From: Siphonobacter curvatus
GTDB lineage: Bacteria; Bacteroidota; Bacteroidia; Cytophagales; Spirosomataceae
Reading direction: 5' to 3'
NCBI RefSeq assembly: GCF_002943425.1
Contig: NZ_PTRA01000001.1
Location: 2,480,001-2,544,000 of the forward strand
Length of the DNA stretch: 64,000 nt
Shown: positions 42,592 to 53,000 of the stretch, piece by piece
How the letters are laid out: each line of letters starts with the position of its first letter
How positions within the stretch are numbered: the first letter of the stretch is position 1
Notes under the pieces: generated by a model
Databases searched by the model: none
Told to the model about the DNA's origin: nothing
What the model saw: the letters and a program-made list of their open reading frames with translations, nothing else
Made by a program: the position numbers and the translations under genes

Positions 42592-44163
42592 TTAGCGGCG
42601 GTAACGATCGACCAGGGCTTCAGCACAACGTTCGCCATCTACTGCCGCCGAGACAATCCCTCCGGCGTATCCGGCCCCTTCTCCGCAAGGATACAGTCGT
42701 TTAACCTGTACGTGTTCATAACTTTCGCGATCCCGCGGAATCCGTACGGGTGAAGACGTTCGGCTTTCTACGCCAATGAGCTGACCTTCGTTGGAGGCAT
42801 AGCCCCGCATGCGTTTGCCAAATTCCTGTAAGCCCAGCTTCAGGGGTTGAGCAATGGTTTCGGGTAACAGGCTCGATAAATCCAGAGCGACCAGTCCGGG
42901 CTGATACGAAGTCTCGTTCAGCGAGGACGATACCTTACCCGTCAGGAAATCCTGTACCCGCTGGGTAGGTGCCAATTGTGTTTGCCCCGCCGCCTGACAG
43001 GCTTGCTGCTCCACTTCCTGCTGATAGCGGAGTCCGGCCAAAGCCCCGTGTTTACTGTATTTTTTCCAATCGGGCTCGTTGACGGCTACCACCATGCCTG
43101 AATTGGCGAAGTAGGAATCGCGGCGGGAAGGCGACATGCCATTGACGACCAGCTCGCCGGGAGCCGTAGCCGCCGGAACGATAAAACCACCTGGACACAT
43201 ACAGAATGAAAATACGCCCCGTTCAACACCCTTGTACTGCGTTTGAGCGACCAGACTGTACGAGGCAGCGGGCAGAATGCCCCGATCGGGCCGGTGGTAC
43301 TGCAACTGGTCAATCAGTGACTGCGGGTGTTCGATCCGCACGCCCATCGCAAAGGGCTTGGCTTCCTGCAGGATGCCCCGTTTCTCGCAGAGTTCAAAAA
43401 TATCCCGGGCAGAATGTCCCGTTGCCAGAATGACCCCCAGGCCCGTATAGCTTTGCCCATCAGCGGTAACAACGCCCCGCATTTCTCCTTTTTCCAGGAC
43501 AAAATCGGTAACCTTGGTTTCAAATTTGATCACTCCCCCCGCCTGAAGGATTTGCTCGCGAAGGGCGGCCACGACGTAGGGTAACTTGTTGGTACCAATG
43601 TGCGGGTGGGCCTCCACCAGAATATCTTCGACGGCCCCATGATTAACCAGAATTTCGAGGATACGCCGAATGTCCCCACGTTTTTTGGATCGGGTATAAA
43701 GCTTTCCATCGGAATAGGTGCCCGCCCCGCCTTCGCCAAAGCAATAGTTGGATTCGGGATTAACCAGATGCTCTTTATTGATTGCCGCCAGATCCCGGCG
43801 ACGAGCCCGAACGTCTTTGCCACGTTCGAGTACAATCGGACGAACGCCTAGTTCAATGAGCCGCAAAGCTGCAAAAAGTCCCGCCGGGCCTGCCCCCACG
43901 ACAATTGCCGTTGGAGCCTGGCTCACATTACCGTACGAGAATTCGTACTGACGTTGCGGTTGGGGTGTTTCGTTGATGAAAACTTCGGCTTCGACGTTGA
44001 TTTTCACCTGTCGACTTCGTGCATCGACGGACTGCCGGGTCTTGCGTACCTGCCAGTCGCTGGCCTCCAAGGGTAAGCTAAATTCATCGGCAATGAACTG
44101 CCGAAAACGGTCCGTATCCAGAGCAATTTCGGGCTCTAGTACGTAGGATACTGTTTTTTTCAT
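42592..44163 (-). CDS. FAD-dependent dehydrogenase (COG2509-like)
   Basis: A 523-residue flavoprotein. An N-terminal alpha/beta domain (residues 1-85) precedes the FAD-binding Rossmann motif VVGAGPAGLFAALRLIELG with ERG at the end of beta-2. NYCFGEGGAGTYSDGKLYTR, ILATGHSARDIFELC and YPCGEGAGYAGGIVSAAVDG are characteristic of the COG2509 group of uncharacterised dehydrogenases, widely found and structurally known (a Bacteroides member has been solved) but of unknown substrate. Cytoplasmic. It stands alone; the spacer upstream of its start holds the structured element at 44191-44320. Confidence 0.88.
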   Translation of the reverse strand: MKKTVSYVLEPEIALDTDRFRQFIADEFSLPLEASDWQVRKTRQSVDARSRQVKINVEAEVFINETPQPQRQYEFSYGNVSQAPTAIVVGAGPAGLFAALRLIELGVRPIVLERGKDVRARRRDLAAINKEHLVNPESNYCFGEGGAGTYSDGKLYTRSKKRGDIRRILEILVNHGAVEDILVEAHPHIGTNKLPYVVAALREQILQAGGVIKFETKVTDFVLEKGEMRGVVTADGQSYTGLGVILATGHSARDIFELCEKRGILQEAKPFAMGVRIEHPQSLIDQLQYHRPDRGILPAASYSLVAQTQYKGVERGVFSFCMCPGGFIVPAATAPGELVVNGMSPSRRDSYFANSGMVVAVNEPDWKKYSKHGALAGLRYQQEVEQQACQAAGQTQLAPTQRVQDFLTGKVSSSLNETSYQPGLVALDLSSLLPETIAQPLKLGLQEFGKRMRGYASNEGQLIGVESRTSSPVRIPRDRESYEHVQVKRLYPCGEGAGYAGGIVSAAVDGERCAEALVDRYRR

Positions 44164-44190
44164 GTGTTGGTAAGGTAGTTAACCTTAAAA

Positions 44191-44320
44191 GGGTTTTGGG
44201 TTTTGATTTGGCTTCCTTCGTTGTTTCTCTTCCCCGCTGCTTCAGATTTGTAAGCCGGAAGAGCGGTCTAAGCAAAGAGCAACAGTAACGCTACACACAA
44301 AACCCTATACTCAAAACTCC
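44191..44320. repeat. Structured intergenic element with nested inverted repeats
   Basis: GGGTTTTG (44191-44198) is the reverse complement of CAAAACCC (44298-44305). Inside, CTCTTCC (44227-44233) pairs with GGAAGAG (44257-44263) and GCTT (44239-44242) with AAGC (44252-44255). The right edge carries ACTCAAAACTCC, a string found again in tandem at 48198-48224. The element fills the spacer between the glycosyltransferase stop and the FAD dehydrogenase start. It may be a REP- or MITE-like repeat; only a genome search can tell. Confidence 0.4.
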
Positions 44321-44321
44321 A

Positions 44322-45452
44322 CTAAATCAATTTTTCTATGCTTTGATACGCCTGATCGACCATTTCGTTGAGTCTGCGGGAAACGAGTCGGGCCGAGCGT
44401 TTTTTATCTTCAATTGCTGAATGAGTCAGTGAATCTAACACCTGTTTCACCTGAGAATCCAGATCTTCGTCGGTATTGATTAACCAGGCAGCATCCCGAA
44501 GAAGTTCCCAGGTATCCGCTTCTTTACTACCGCAAAAAAGAATGGGTGAACCCGAACAAATGGCACTCACGGCTTTGGACGGTACGGCAATGTGCGTCCA
44601 CTGCGGCAAGAGGCTCACCAGCTGTACATCCAGCCAGTGTAACTGGGCCCGGGGAATGTTTTTTAGCAGGGTAATGCCCGGTTTACCTCCAGCTAGCTTC
44701 AGTAAGCGTTCGGCTTTGGTTCCGTACAGAGCCAGGATGAGTTGCTGTTTCTCCGGATTAAACTGACGAATGACACTTTCCAGAAATTCTGCCGAATGAG
44801 CCTCCCCTACATTGCCAGCGTAACCCAGGTAAATTTTGGTAGCATCCGAATGCCAGTCGGGTCGGGTTTCATCCCTGGACTGATCCACCAGTACGCCACA
44901 GGGTAACAGGATGGTGGGAATGGACTGCTGGTAGTTACGCCGCAACAGCTCCGCCTGATTCGGTCCCAGAGCAATCAGGGCTTTGGGAGCGTTCTCATAG
45001 GTTTTCTTGAGAATCCAGCGGTACAGGCGGTTGGTTGGTTTGATTTTCCCGTCGGCGGCAAAACCTTCCGGAAATAAGTCCATACTCCACAGAATCCAGT
45101 TTTTCCGCTTTAAAAACAGCGAAGCCCAGAACGGAAGCAAAGGCGGACTGGTCATAACCAGCAAAGGCCCTTTCTTTAGCTTTCGTGCTTTTCGAATTAG
45201 CAGAAACCCATCGAGCGGTCCTGCAATAAACCGGAACAGTGGGTTTTTCCCTTCGTAAATCGTCGATACGGCGTGCGTATGGCCGACGGGTTGCCGGACG
45301 GCTCCGCCCCCGTCGTACATACGGTCAATATGAACAATGTGTACCTCAACGCCATATTTTTCAATCAGTACCTGAGCTAAATCCCAGGCCGATTCGCCCG
45401 TTATCCCGGGATTGGGCGGATAATGGCGGTTGACAATGGTAAGTGACTTCAT
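44322..45452 (-). CDS. Glycosyltransferase family 4-like protein
   Basis: A 376-residue GT-B enzyme. The N-terminal half has LTIVNRHYPPNPGITGESAWD, GPLLVMTSPPLLPFWASL and the WSMDLFPEGF motif; the C-terminal half has YLGYAGNVGEAHSAEFLESV and PSKAVSAICSGSPILFCG with a following acidic residue for the sugar nucleotide. This resembles WcaI-type exopolysaccharide glycosyltransferases. It lacks a membrane segment and works on the cytoplasmic side. It lies 110 bases downstream of the VCBS protein gene; no other polysaccharide genes flank it, so its pathway is unclear. Confidence 0.85.
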   Translation of the reverse strand: MKSLTIVNRHYPPNPGITGESAWDLAQVLIEKYGVEVHIVHIDRMYDGGGAVRQPVGHTHAVSTIYEGKNPLFRFIAGPLDGFLLIRKARKLKKGPLLVMTSPPLLPFWASLFLKRKNWILWSMDLFPEGFAADGKIKPTNRLYRWILKKTYENAPKALIALGPNQAELLRRNYQQSIPTILLPCGVLVDQSRDETRPDWHSDATKIYLGYAGNVGEAHSAEFLESVIRQFNPEKQQLILALYGTKAERLLKLAGGKPGITLLKNIPRAQLHWLDVQLVSLLPQWTHIAVPSKAVSAICSGSPILFCGSKEADTWELLRDAAWLINTDEDLDSQVKQVLDSLTHSAIEDKKRSARLVSRRLNEMVDQAYQSIEKLI

Positions 45453-45562
45453 GCTGGGGAAAAACCATCACTGCCGCGTTTGTTCGGCAGACGTATGATT
45501 TGCAAAAATAACAGCTTCCTCGGTTTCAGCGGAGATTTTCCAGTCAAAGCCCGCAAAGGCGG

Positions 45563-47044
45563 TCACTTCCTGGTCTTATTTCGTAATACAATGAAGGGCA
45601 ACTGCATATTCCAGTTAGGCTTATAGTCATCCTGATTGTTGAAGCCACGGCTATAATTGCCCAGTACAATATCCAGATCGCCGTCACCATCCCAGTCCTG
45701 AGCGTCCATACAAATCCAGCGACCGTAGGCGTGAGCGGGTACCGCATGCGGCACGAAATGGCCATTGGCCTCCTGCTCAAAGTAGATGAAACTTTCTTCA
45801 GGCGTACGTTTGAAATCGGCGAAAAAGGCAATGGTCGCCAGATCCATGTCGCCATCCTGATCGAAGTCGGCGGCTATCACCTTGGTACTGCCGTTAACGG
45901 GATAAAACCACTGCTGTTTAAATTTGAAATCCCCCTGATTGATGAAGGTATATACCCCATGGTAAGGTTTGAGTATCTTGGAGTAATCGCTGTTGTCACC
46001 GCTGGTGTACACTAAATCTAACTGACCGTCTTTGTTCAGATCAATCAACTGAAAACTGGTTGACCCCGCCAGGGGTAAAAATCGCTGTACGTTTCGGGCT
46101 TCAAACCCACCTTTTTGATCGTTCGTAAACAACCAGAGGCCTTCGTCCCCGTGGGCAAACAGGGCCATACAGTCGGGCCAGCCATCTTTATTAAAATCAT
46201 CTACAACGACCTGCGTAGCTCCGGCCTCCGCCCGAATCGGCTGGGTTTGGTACGAACCATCGGCTTGTTGTACGGACAGATACAAACCTCCCTGATTGTG
46301 ACCAAATCCGCAGATGATCCAATCCGTACGACCATCTTTATTGAAATCACCGGGTACCGATTGAATAGGCCGAATCAAGGCATTCGCGATGACCTTCGTC
46401 TTCTTCGTCCGCAAATCGACGTTCACCACCTCTCCCACGGGCTGATCTACCGCCAGTAAGGTACCAATCGTCGTAACGACTGCTTCCGTCGGACTCACAA
46501 AGGCCGCATTCACAACGGGAGAGTTCAGCGTCGCTGCTTCCGAACGACGCAAGGTTTTATCCCAGGCATACAGCGTTGGCTGCCCATTCTGCCCTGAGTA
46601 GATTTTTCCTTCGTGAAACTGTACCATAGTGGTCAGTGCCGATTCCGGAGATTCGCTGGGCTTTTCCAAAGCAAAAATGGACCAGTCCTGCTTTAACGCT
46701 TCTCTCGGAGCAGCCTTCAGACTATCAGGAGCATTTTTTTCGAAATAGGCCACCAGTTGCGTCCATTCGGCAAACGACAACGCTGATTTCTGCTGATTAT
46801 TAGCCACCTGATAGTACTCGCCATTGGCCGTTGTAGGAATACCCAGTTTTGGAGCCATCGCGGGCAGGACGTGCTTGAGCCAGGTTTCTTTATCCAGTTG
46901 TTCAGGTTTGACGGGCAAATGACAACCCGAGCAATGGGTTGCTACCAGTTCGGCTCCGTCGGGTTCTTTCTTCGTTTCCGAAGTCGGACCGCAGCCCATC
47001 AGTAAACTCAAGCCTATCACCCAGAAACGGTGTACGTTGTTCAT
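45563..47044 (-). CDS. VCBS/FG-GAP repeat lipoprotein with CxxCH motif (copy 1)
   Basis: A 493-residue lipoprotein (lipobox LLMGC, Cys18). Residues 28-100 look like a small cytochrome c domain with a heme site CSGCH (38-42) and a nearby MAPKLGI that could give an axial Met. The rest is a propeller of FG-GAP/VCBS repeats with five calcium-type loops: DFNKDGRTD, DFNKDGWPD, DLNKDGQLD, DFDQDGDMD, DWDGDGDLD. It is a close paralogue of the protein at 56077. Probably anchored at the cell surface, where it may carry electrons or bind ligand for the adjacent SusC/SusD system. It ends the minus-strand series SusC, SusD, TIM-barrel protein, VCBS. Function unknown. Confidence 0.85.
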   Translation of the reverse strand: MNNVHRFWVIGLSLLMGCGPTSETKKEPDGAELVATHCSGCHLPVKPEQLDKETWLKHVLPAMAPKLGIPTTANGEYYQVANNQQKSALSFAEWTQLVAYFEKNAPDSLKAAPREALKQDWSIFALEKPSESPESALTTMVQFHEGKIYSGQNGQPTLYAWDKTLRRSEAATLNSPVVNAAFVSPTEAVVTTIGTLLAVDQPVGEVVNVDLRTKKTKVIANALIRPIQSVPGDFNKDGRTDWIICGFGHNQGGLYLSVQQADGSYQTQPIRAEAGATQVVVDDFNKDGWPDCMALFAHGDEGLWLFTNDQKGGFEARNVQRFLPLAGSTSFQLIDLNKDGQLDLVYTSGDNSDYSKILKPYHGVYTFINQGDFKFKQQWFYPVNGSTKVIAADFDQDGDMDLATIAFFADFKRTPEESFIYFEQEANGHFVPHAVPAHAYGRWICMDAQDWDGDGDLDIVLGNYSRGFNNQDDYKPNWNMQLPFIVLRNKTRK

Positions 47045-47074
47045 ACGGAAAGAATAGCATTTGTATTCATTGAA

Positions 47075-47108
47075 AAATCCCGCCTACCCGAGAGGTTAGA
47101 CGGGATTT
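47075..47108 (-). terminator. Terminator after the Tat-exported TIM-barrel gene
   Basis: AAATCCCG (47075-47082) pairs with CGGGATTT (47101-47108), with further CTACC/GGTTAG pairing inside. On the minus strand it is followed by TTCAATG, so it is of moderate strength. Confidence 0.65.
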
Positions 47109-47123
47109 CATAAACTAATGTAT

Positions 47124-48047
47124 CTAAGCCAAAATCTTCGATAAATGCTCGTAACTGGTTTTAATACTATCCATCGATGGAGCCAGATCCTGCTCAACGA
47201 AGAAGTACTTCAATCCTGCTATTTTGGCCGCGGCGAAGGCGTGTTTGAAATCCACGACACCATTTCCTACTTCGGTAATGGCGTTTAGATCTTTTTTGAT
47301 GTCTTTGATGTGCCAGAGCGGAAAACGGCCCGGATGCTCCTTGAACAAAGCCACCGGATCTTTACCCGCTTTGGTCGCCCAGGCCAAGTCTAATTCCATT
47401 TTTACTAGATCCGGACTGGTTTGTTTTAGAATGACTTCGTAGGGGGTCTTCCCTCCTTCAACCGGATCGAATTCCGTCGCGTGGTTGTGATACGCAAATT
47501 GCAGACCCGCCTTTTTGCTGGCTTCTCCCGTTTTTTGAAATACTTCGATGGAGCTATTAATCTCGTCCATTGTGGCGACGGGCGTACTGGCACACACCAG
47601 GTATTTGAGGCCCGCTTCGGCGGCATCGTCGACGAGCTGCTGGTAGTTATCCCGCAGGTTTAGCATCGGCGGGATGGTCATGGGTTTTCCATCCGAGCCC
47701 GTCGGTAGTTTCATCCCTGGACGCGGCTTGAAGGGTGCCCCTACGGCGTGGTGTGAACGCCATTTCATCCCTAGATCTTCTACTAATGCTTTAAATTCTT
47801 TCGGTTTATAACCGTAATAACCACCCCGACTACTAAACGCCGACTCGATCTCTTTGTAACCGATGGCGGCGATTTGCTTGAGCGTACCCTGAGGGTCTTT
47901 GTTCATCGGTTCAAATACCGTAAAGAGCTGTATGCCGATAGGCTTGGCGGCTAGGGTATGCTCTTTTGCCTGCGACAGAAACGGATAAACCGTACTACCA
48001 GCCAGCAAAAGACCAGCCTGTTTCAAAAAGTTACGACGTGCCTGCAT
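47124..48047 (-). CDS. Tat-exported sugar-phosphate isomerase/epimerase-like TIM barrel
   Basis: About 307 residues. The chosen start (48047) gives MQARRNFLKQAGLLLAGSTV, a twin-arginine signal (RRNFLK) and hydrophobic stretch. The mature part is a xylose-isomerase-like (AP_endonuc_2) TIM barrel: GIQLFTVFEPMNKDP, GYKEIESAFS, FAYHNHATEFDP, KMELDLAWATKAGKDPV and PLWHIKDIK supply the expected metal ligands (Glu, His, Asp, His). Members of this group in SusCD loci often act on oxidised (3-keto) or unusual sugars. It lies 178 bases after the SusD gene, with a hairpin between. The substrate is not known. Confidence 0.85.
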   Translation of the reverse strand: MQARRNFLKQAGLLLAGSTVYPFLSQAKEHTLAAKPIGIQLFTVFEPMNKDPQGTLKQIAAIGYKEIESAFSSRGGYYGYKPKEFKALVEDLGMKWRSHHAVGAPFKPRPGMKLPTGSDGKPMTIPPMLNLRDNYQQLVDDAAEAGLKYLVCASTPVATMDEINSSIEVFQKTGEASKKAGLQFAYHNHATEFDPVEGGKTPYEVILKQTSPDLVKMELDLAWATKAGKDPVALFKEHPGRFPLWHIKDIKKDLNAITEVGNGVVDFKHAFAAAKIAGLKYFFVEQDLAPSMDSIKTSYEHLSKILA

Positions 48048-48142
48048 AAGTGTTTGGGGTTTAAAGGATTCCATTACAAAATGGTCTATTCAAGTTAGAC
48101 TTTTTGTTCTAATGAATACAGGTCAGTTATTTTTTAAATGAA

Positions 48143-48174
48143 ACTTCCCGAAAGTTTTAAAGCTTTCGGGAAGT
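48143..48174 (-). terminator. Hairpin between SusD and the TIM-barrel gene
   Basis: ACTTCCCGAAAG (48143-48154) pairs exactly with CTTTCGGGAAGT (48163-48174). On the minus strand TTCATTTAAAAAAT follows. It probably ends most SusC/SusD transcripts. Confidence 0.8.
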
Positions 48175-48197
48175 CTGTAACGCAGGTCCGGGATGGG

Positions 48198-48224
48198 CAA
48201 CTCAAAACTCCCAACTCAAAACTC
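48198..48224. repeat. Tandem 14-base repeat next to the SusD stop codon
   Basis: CAACTCAAAACTC occurs twice (48198-48210 and 48212-48224) with a one-base gap. On the minus strand it follows the SusD stop codon after a single base. The same ACTCAAAACTC string lies next to the glycosyltransferase stop at 44309-44320, in the same orientation. Confidence 0.6.
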
Positions 48225-48225
48225 G

Positions 48226-50016
48226 CTAGTATCCCTGATTCTGTTTCAGCGTGGCCTGTCCATTTACTGCAGAAAGGTCAATTTGTCGCTGCGGAATCGG
48301 GAAATAATTGTTTTTGGGAGCTGTAAATCGGCCACCGATCAAGTCCGTAGTGATTTTGCTTTCGTACTGGATGTAATTATTCAGCGTTTGCTCCGCAATA
48401 CCCCAGCGAGAAAGATCGAAGAACCGGTGACCTTCCATCGCAAGCTCCAGTTTTCGCTCGAAATAAATGGCTTGCAGAGCTTTGTCTTTTCCGTAGCCAG
48501 CAAAGGCTCCTGCCGGATACGGAGCTACTTTATAATTGGCAGCAGGAGTCGTCGAGAAACCAGCGGTTGGTTTACTTTCGTCCAGATACTTATACACTAG
48601 GCTTTCTGGCTTACCAGCCCGGCTCCGTACCTGATTTACGTAGTCCTGAGCTTTCGTAAGATTACCCAATTGGGCTTCTGCTTCAGCGGCCATCAACAAG
48701 ACATCGGCAAAACGAATGATCAGTACATTGATCGCAGAACCGGGAGCCCAGGAACTCTGATCTGCGTATTTGTCCTGATTAGCCTGCCAGTACACGTTTT
48801 TTTTCGGAGAATATGGGCCTGCGTAAGGCTGGCTACGAATCCAATTCTGACCTGGGTGATTCTGCCAGTCCAGGTAGGGAATGCCCCGACGACCAACCGT
48901 CCAGTCTAGCCGCGGGTCGAGCGACGTAGCATCTGGAGTAAAGGGCTTATCGGAATCAATACCCATATCGTTCTTCACGGGCGTACTGTTGTAGCTGTCA
49001 ACATAAGGTAATCCTGAAGCATCCGTACGGTAAGAATTCACCAGATCCTGACTGGGCTGGTAAAAGCCGCAGCAACGGAAGGGGCTATTATAGGGGAAAT
49101 TCAGCATTTGGCCCCGGTTGGAGTTATCGATGTTATTGGTACCATCTTTAGCTACCATTTGTACAGCGAATACAGACTCCTTGTTGTTTTTTACAGCTGC
49201 ATCAAAATTATCCTCGAAACGATCTGTCAGGCCGTATTTTAAACCATTTGAAGTTACTCCACTCGTTATTACCTGATCAAATACCCCCTTGGCATCCTGA
49301 TACTTCTTCTGGTATAAATAGGTTTTGCCCAGATAAGAGGCAGCGGCCCACTTGTTTACCCGACCTACATTCTCCTGCGTGTTAGGCAGGTTTTCAAAAG
49401 CAAATTTGAAATCTGCTTCCATCTTCGGCCAGATATCCTCGGTATTAGGTTTGTAAAAATCCGCTGGATTCGGAGCCGTGTAGTTGGTGGTCGTCTCATC
49501 AATCCAGGGCACATTATTGAACATCTTCTTCAAATCAAAGTAATAATGGGCTCTCAGAAAGCGAGCTTCGGCCTCAATGGTTTTAGCCTCTGCTGCAGAA
49601 ACGTCCGTGGCTTTTTTGAGATAATATAAGGTGATATTCGCCCGGTTTACTCCTTCGTACGAAGCCCGCCATTTACTGTTGAAAAATCCATTACTCGCGT
49701 TTTGGGTGTACTGCATGATGTCATTCATGCTACCCTGGTCAGCCCCATCACTACCTTTATGGGCATCGCCACCCGCTACACTGCCGTAAATCCAGTTGCC
49801 AGGAGCAACCTCCCAGGCACTCTGATCCGTGGCAGTGATACCATCCAGAACCGCGTAAGCTCCAATTAGCAGCGTTTGTACACCTGCCTTATTTCCCAAC
49901 TGGGTATCATCAACAACCCCCAAAGCTGGCTGGTCTAAAAAACCTTTATCACACGAAAACGTGGTCAGACAAGCAGCCAAGACAGCCGTCATCTGGATAT
50001 ATCGCATTGATTTCAT
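48226..50016 (-). CDS. SusD/RagB-family surface lipoprotein
   Basis: A 596-residue lipoprotein (signal with lipobox FSC, Cys22, then DKGFLDQP). SusD/RagB features: TPR-like helices with YEGVNRANITLYYLKKA, EARFLRAHYYFDLKKMFNNVP, WAAASYLGKTYLYQKKYQDA; the insert region FPYNSPFRCCGFYQPSQDLV; and the closing ALQAIYFERKLELAMEGHRFFDLSRW plus NYFPIPQRQIDL. It caps the SusC barrel at the surface and binds the ligand. It starts 15 bases after the SusC stop, the canonical pair. It is closely related to the truncated SusD at 62607, including the unusual Cys-Cys-Gly-Phe segment. A start at codon 4 is possible. Confidence 0.95.
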   Translation of the reverse strand: MKSMRYIQMTAVLAACLTTFSCDKGFLDQPALGVVDDTQLGNKAGVQTLLIGAYAVLDGITATDQSAWEVAPGNWIYGSVAGGDAHKGSDGADQGSMNDIMQYTQNASNGFFNSKWRASYEGVNRANITLYYLKKATDVSAAEAKTIEAEARFLRAHYYFDLKKMFNNVPWIDETTTNYTAPNPADFYKPNTEDIWPKMEADFKFAFENLPNTQENVGRVNKWAAASYLGKTYLYQKKYQDAKGVFDQVITSGVTSNGLKYGLTDRFEDNFDAAVKNNKESVFAVQMVAKDGTNNIDNSNRGQMLNFPYNSPFRCCGFYQPSQDLVNSYRTDASGLPYVDSYNSTPVKNDMGIDSDKPFTPDATSLDPRLDWTVGRRGIPYLDWQNHPGQNWIRSQPYAGPYSPKKNVYWQANQDKYADQSSWAPGSAINVLIIRFADVLLMAAEAEAQLGNLTKAQDYVNQVRSRAGKPESLVYKYLDESKPTAGFSTTPAANYKVAPYPAGAFAGYGKDKALQAIYFERKLELAMEGHRFFDLSRWGIAEQTLNNYIQYESKITTDLIGGRFTAPKNNYFPIPQRQIDLSAVNGQATLKQNQGY

Positions 50017-50031
50017 TGACTTTCCGTTTGT

Positions 50032-53000
50032 TTAGAATGACAAGTTCAGACCGAACAGGAATTGACGCTGGTTAGGATAAACCCCTTCATCAATGCCAAA
50101 AGAAGTGGTAGTAGCGAACGACTGATTTAAACTACCTCCCGAACTGTTGTTGGTATTGGCAGTGGTTCCGATTTCAGGATCCAGGCCCGAGTACTTCGTA
50201 ATAGTGAAGAGGTTGGCTACCTGTCCGTACACGCGTAGACGGGATACACCAATTCTCTTCAGAAAATCGCCGCCGAACGTGTAACCGATCTGGGCGTTTT
50301 TAGCCCGCAAGTATGAACCTTTCTCTACGTAGTAAGAGTTGGGCACCTGGTTCGTACTGAAGGATCCGTTGTTTTCCTGAATAGGAGCTTTTGCATTGGT
50401 ATGATCGGGCGTCCAGGAATCGTAGTAAGCCGTGTGGCTCTTCGCTCCTACGAAACTGGGATAGAAGTCCGTCCACCAGCGTACGTTGTTCCAGATGTCA
50501 TTGCCCTGCACCCCGTAGAGGAACATTCCAAAATCAACCTTTTTGTAGGTAAATCCGATATTCAAACCATAACTGAATTTCGGATTAGGGTTACCCAGGA
50601 ATGTACGATCGGCATCGGTGACCTGTCCATCGCCATTGATATCCGCGTACCGGAACCGGCCAATCGCCACTGCATCCTGGTACACAGCACTACTACTACC
50701 GGTACGCTCCCGAGCTAACTGATTAGCCTGATCGATTTCATCCTGTGAATCCCAGAATCCATCAATTTTGTAGCCGAAGAACTGACCAATGGAATGACCC
50801 GTAGCGTTGCGAACGATGTTACTACCATTGAAACGACGAGCTTCCTGATCAAAGTAGCTGGAGCCGTTTGATACTTTCAGGATTTTGTTATTGTAAGTAG
50901 TAAGGGTACCCGTCAGGTTAAATTTGAAATCGCTACTAATGGTACCATTGTAGGTGATAGCCAGATCAATTCCTTCGTTTTTCATGTTAGCAATATTCAC
51001 GAAGGGAGCACTACCCATACCGACGGTTCCCGCCAGTTCGGGGTTATACAACAGATCCCGAATATCCTTCCGGTAGTAATCCAAGGTTACATCCACTTTG
51101 CCTTTAAATAAGGTAGCGTCAATACCGATGTTTGAGTTGATATTACGCTCCCACTTGGCGTCGGGGTTTCCGACCCGAGTGCGTTGGAAACCCAGGTTAA
51201 TCGTGTTTCCACTACCGGTAATGTCATAGTACGATTGGCCGCGAATACCGCCGTAAGCCGTGTAGGCGTTTGCCGGATCTACGTTCAACTGATTACCCAT
51301 TACCCCATAGCCTCCGCGAATTTTCAGATCAGTAATCCAGGGAATGTTTTTCATAAATTCCTCCTGGGAAATACGCCAGCCCGCACTAAAGGCCGGGAAT
51401 ACGCCATATTGCGTAGTCTTGAAACGCGAGGAGCCATCCCGACGAACCGTTGCGCTCAACAGATACTTACTCATCAGATTGTAATCCACGCGGCCAATTA
51501 GCGAAAACAGGGCATCAGCATAGCGGCTGCTATAGTTGGTAATGGTACCCGCACCCGTCGTAAGATTGGTGTAATTGGGATCAAACGAGAAATAACCCGT
51601 TGTAGTACCCCCTACATTACGGCCACGGTTAGCGTAGGCTTCCGTACCAACCAGCACTTTCAGCTCGTGCGTATTATTGAAATTATGCGACCAGGTCAGG
51701 GTATTCGTCCAGGTCCAGTTAAAACCGCTGAATGTGTTCTCAGTATAAGAGTTATTCGTTACGTTCTCTGAGTTTTCATATTCAGGAAATGCAAAACTAT
51801 TGAACGCTCCCGAGAAAATTTCACCCCCGAAGCTACTCCGGGCTACGAAATCTTTCAGGAAATCAGCTTCAATGTACATGTTCCCAAACAAGCGATTTGA
51901 CAAACCTTTGTTGTTACGGGCCCGCTCCTGAATAGCTACCGGGTTTTTAGCATTTCCTAACTGATAGCCATACGAACCTGCATAGTTTCCACGAATATCA
52001 TACACTGGAATAATGGGCTGCATCCGGAACGACATCCCGATGGCACTTCCTTCCGTGAGTGCGTTTACCCGGCGGTTATCCGAAACCGAAAAGGCCAGGT
52101 TTTCACCGATCCGAACGTGATCACTGATGTTAAATTGACTGTTGGAACGAACGGTATAACGCTTGAGGTAGGTATTCAACAGCGTTCCCTGCTGATTGAA
52201 GTAACTCATCGAAAACAAGTAGTTCCCTTGAGCTCCTCCTCCACTTACGGCCAGGTTATGATTCTGAATCGAAGCTGGATTAAAGATTTCGTCAAACCAG
52301 TCGGTACCTTGTTTGTTAGCTTTAACGATTCGTTTAAAGGTATCGTAATCGTCCTTACTCGTATAATTTGGATTTACGTAGTACGTAGATTCATCCACCG
52401 TATTGGCTCCGGTTGGTTCCAGATAATTAGGTAATACCGGCGTAGCTCCGTTACCATATAGCTTATCATCAATGGCATTGCTAGATGTATTTCGCAACGC
52501 CCGGAATTTCAGATTGGCCATGTCCTGGGGTGAAAGAATATTCCAGACATTACCACTCTTCGGTGTTTGTACACCGTAATACGCATCGTACGAAACCTTG
52601 ATTTTTCCGCTGCCGCGTTTCGTCGTCAGAATCACTACCCCGTTGGCCGCCCGCGAACCGTAGATCGACGCCGAACCGGCATCTTTCAAAATCTGCATGG
52701 AAGCGATGTCATTAGGGTTGATGTCGTTGATGTTCTGCGTCGGCACGCCATCCACTACGTACAAAGGCGAGTTATTACCGAAGGTGTTGATCCCGCGAAT
52801 CCGGATTTGCGGAGCTTCCCCCGGCTGACCTGAACCCAGTACCGTCACCCCGGAAGCACGACCCTGTAACTGACTGGTAATTTGCGGCGAAGGCTGCTCC
52901 GTCAACTGTGATACGTTGATCACGGATACGGCACCCGTCAGATCCTGTTTCTTTTGCGTACCGTAACCCACGACAACTACTTCCGTTAGTTGCTTGGTAT

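Noticed and set aside
48193-48600. 135-codon plus-strand frame over the end of the SusD gene
   Set aside because: Antisense to SusD and to the tandem repeat next to its stop; no domain.
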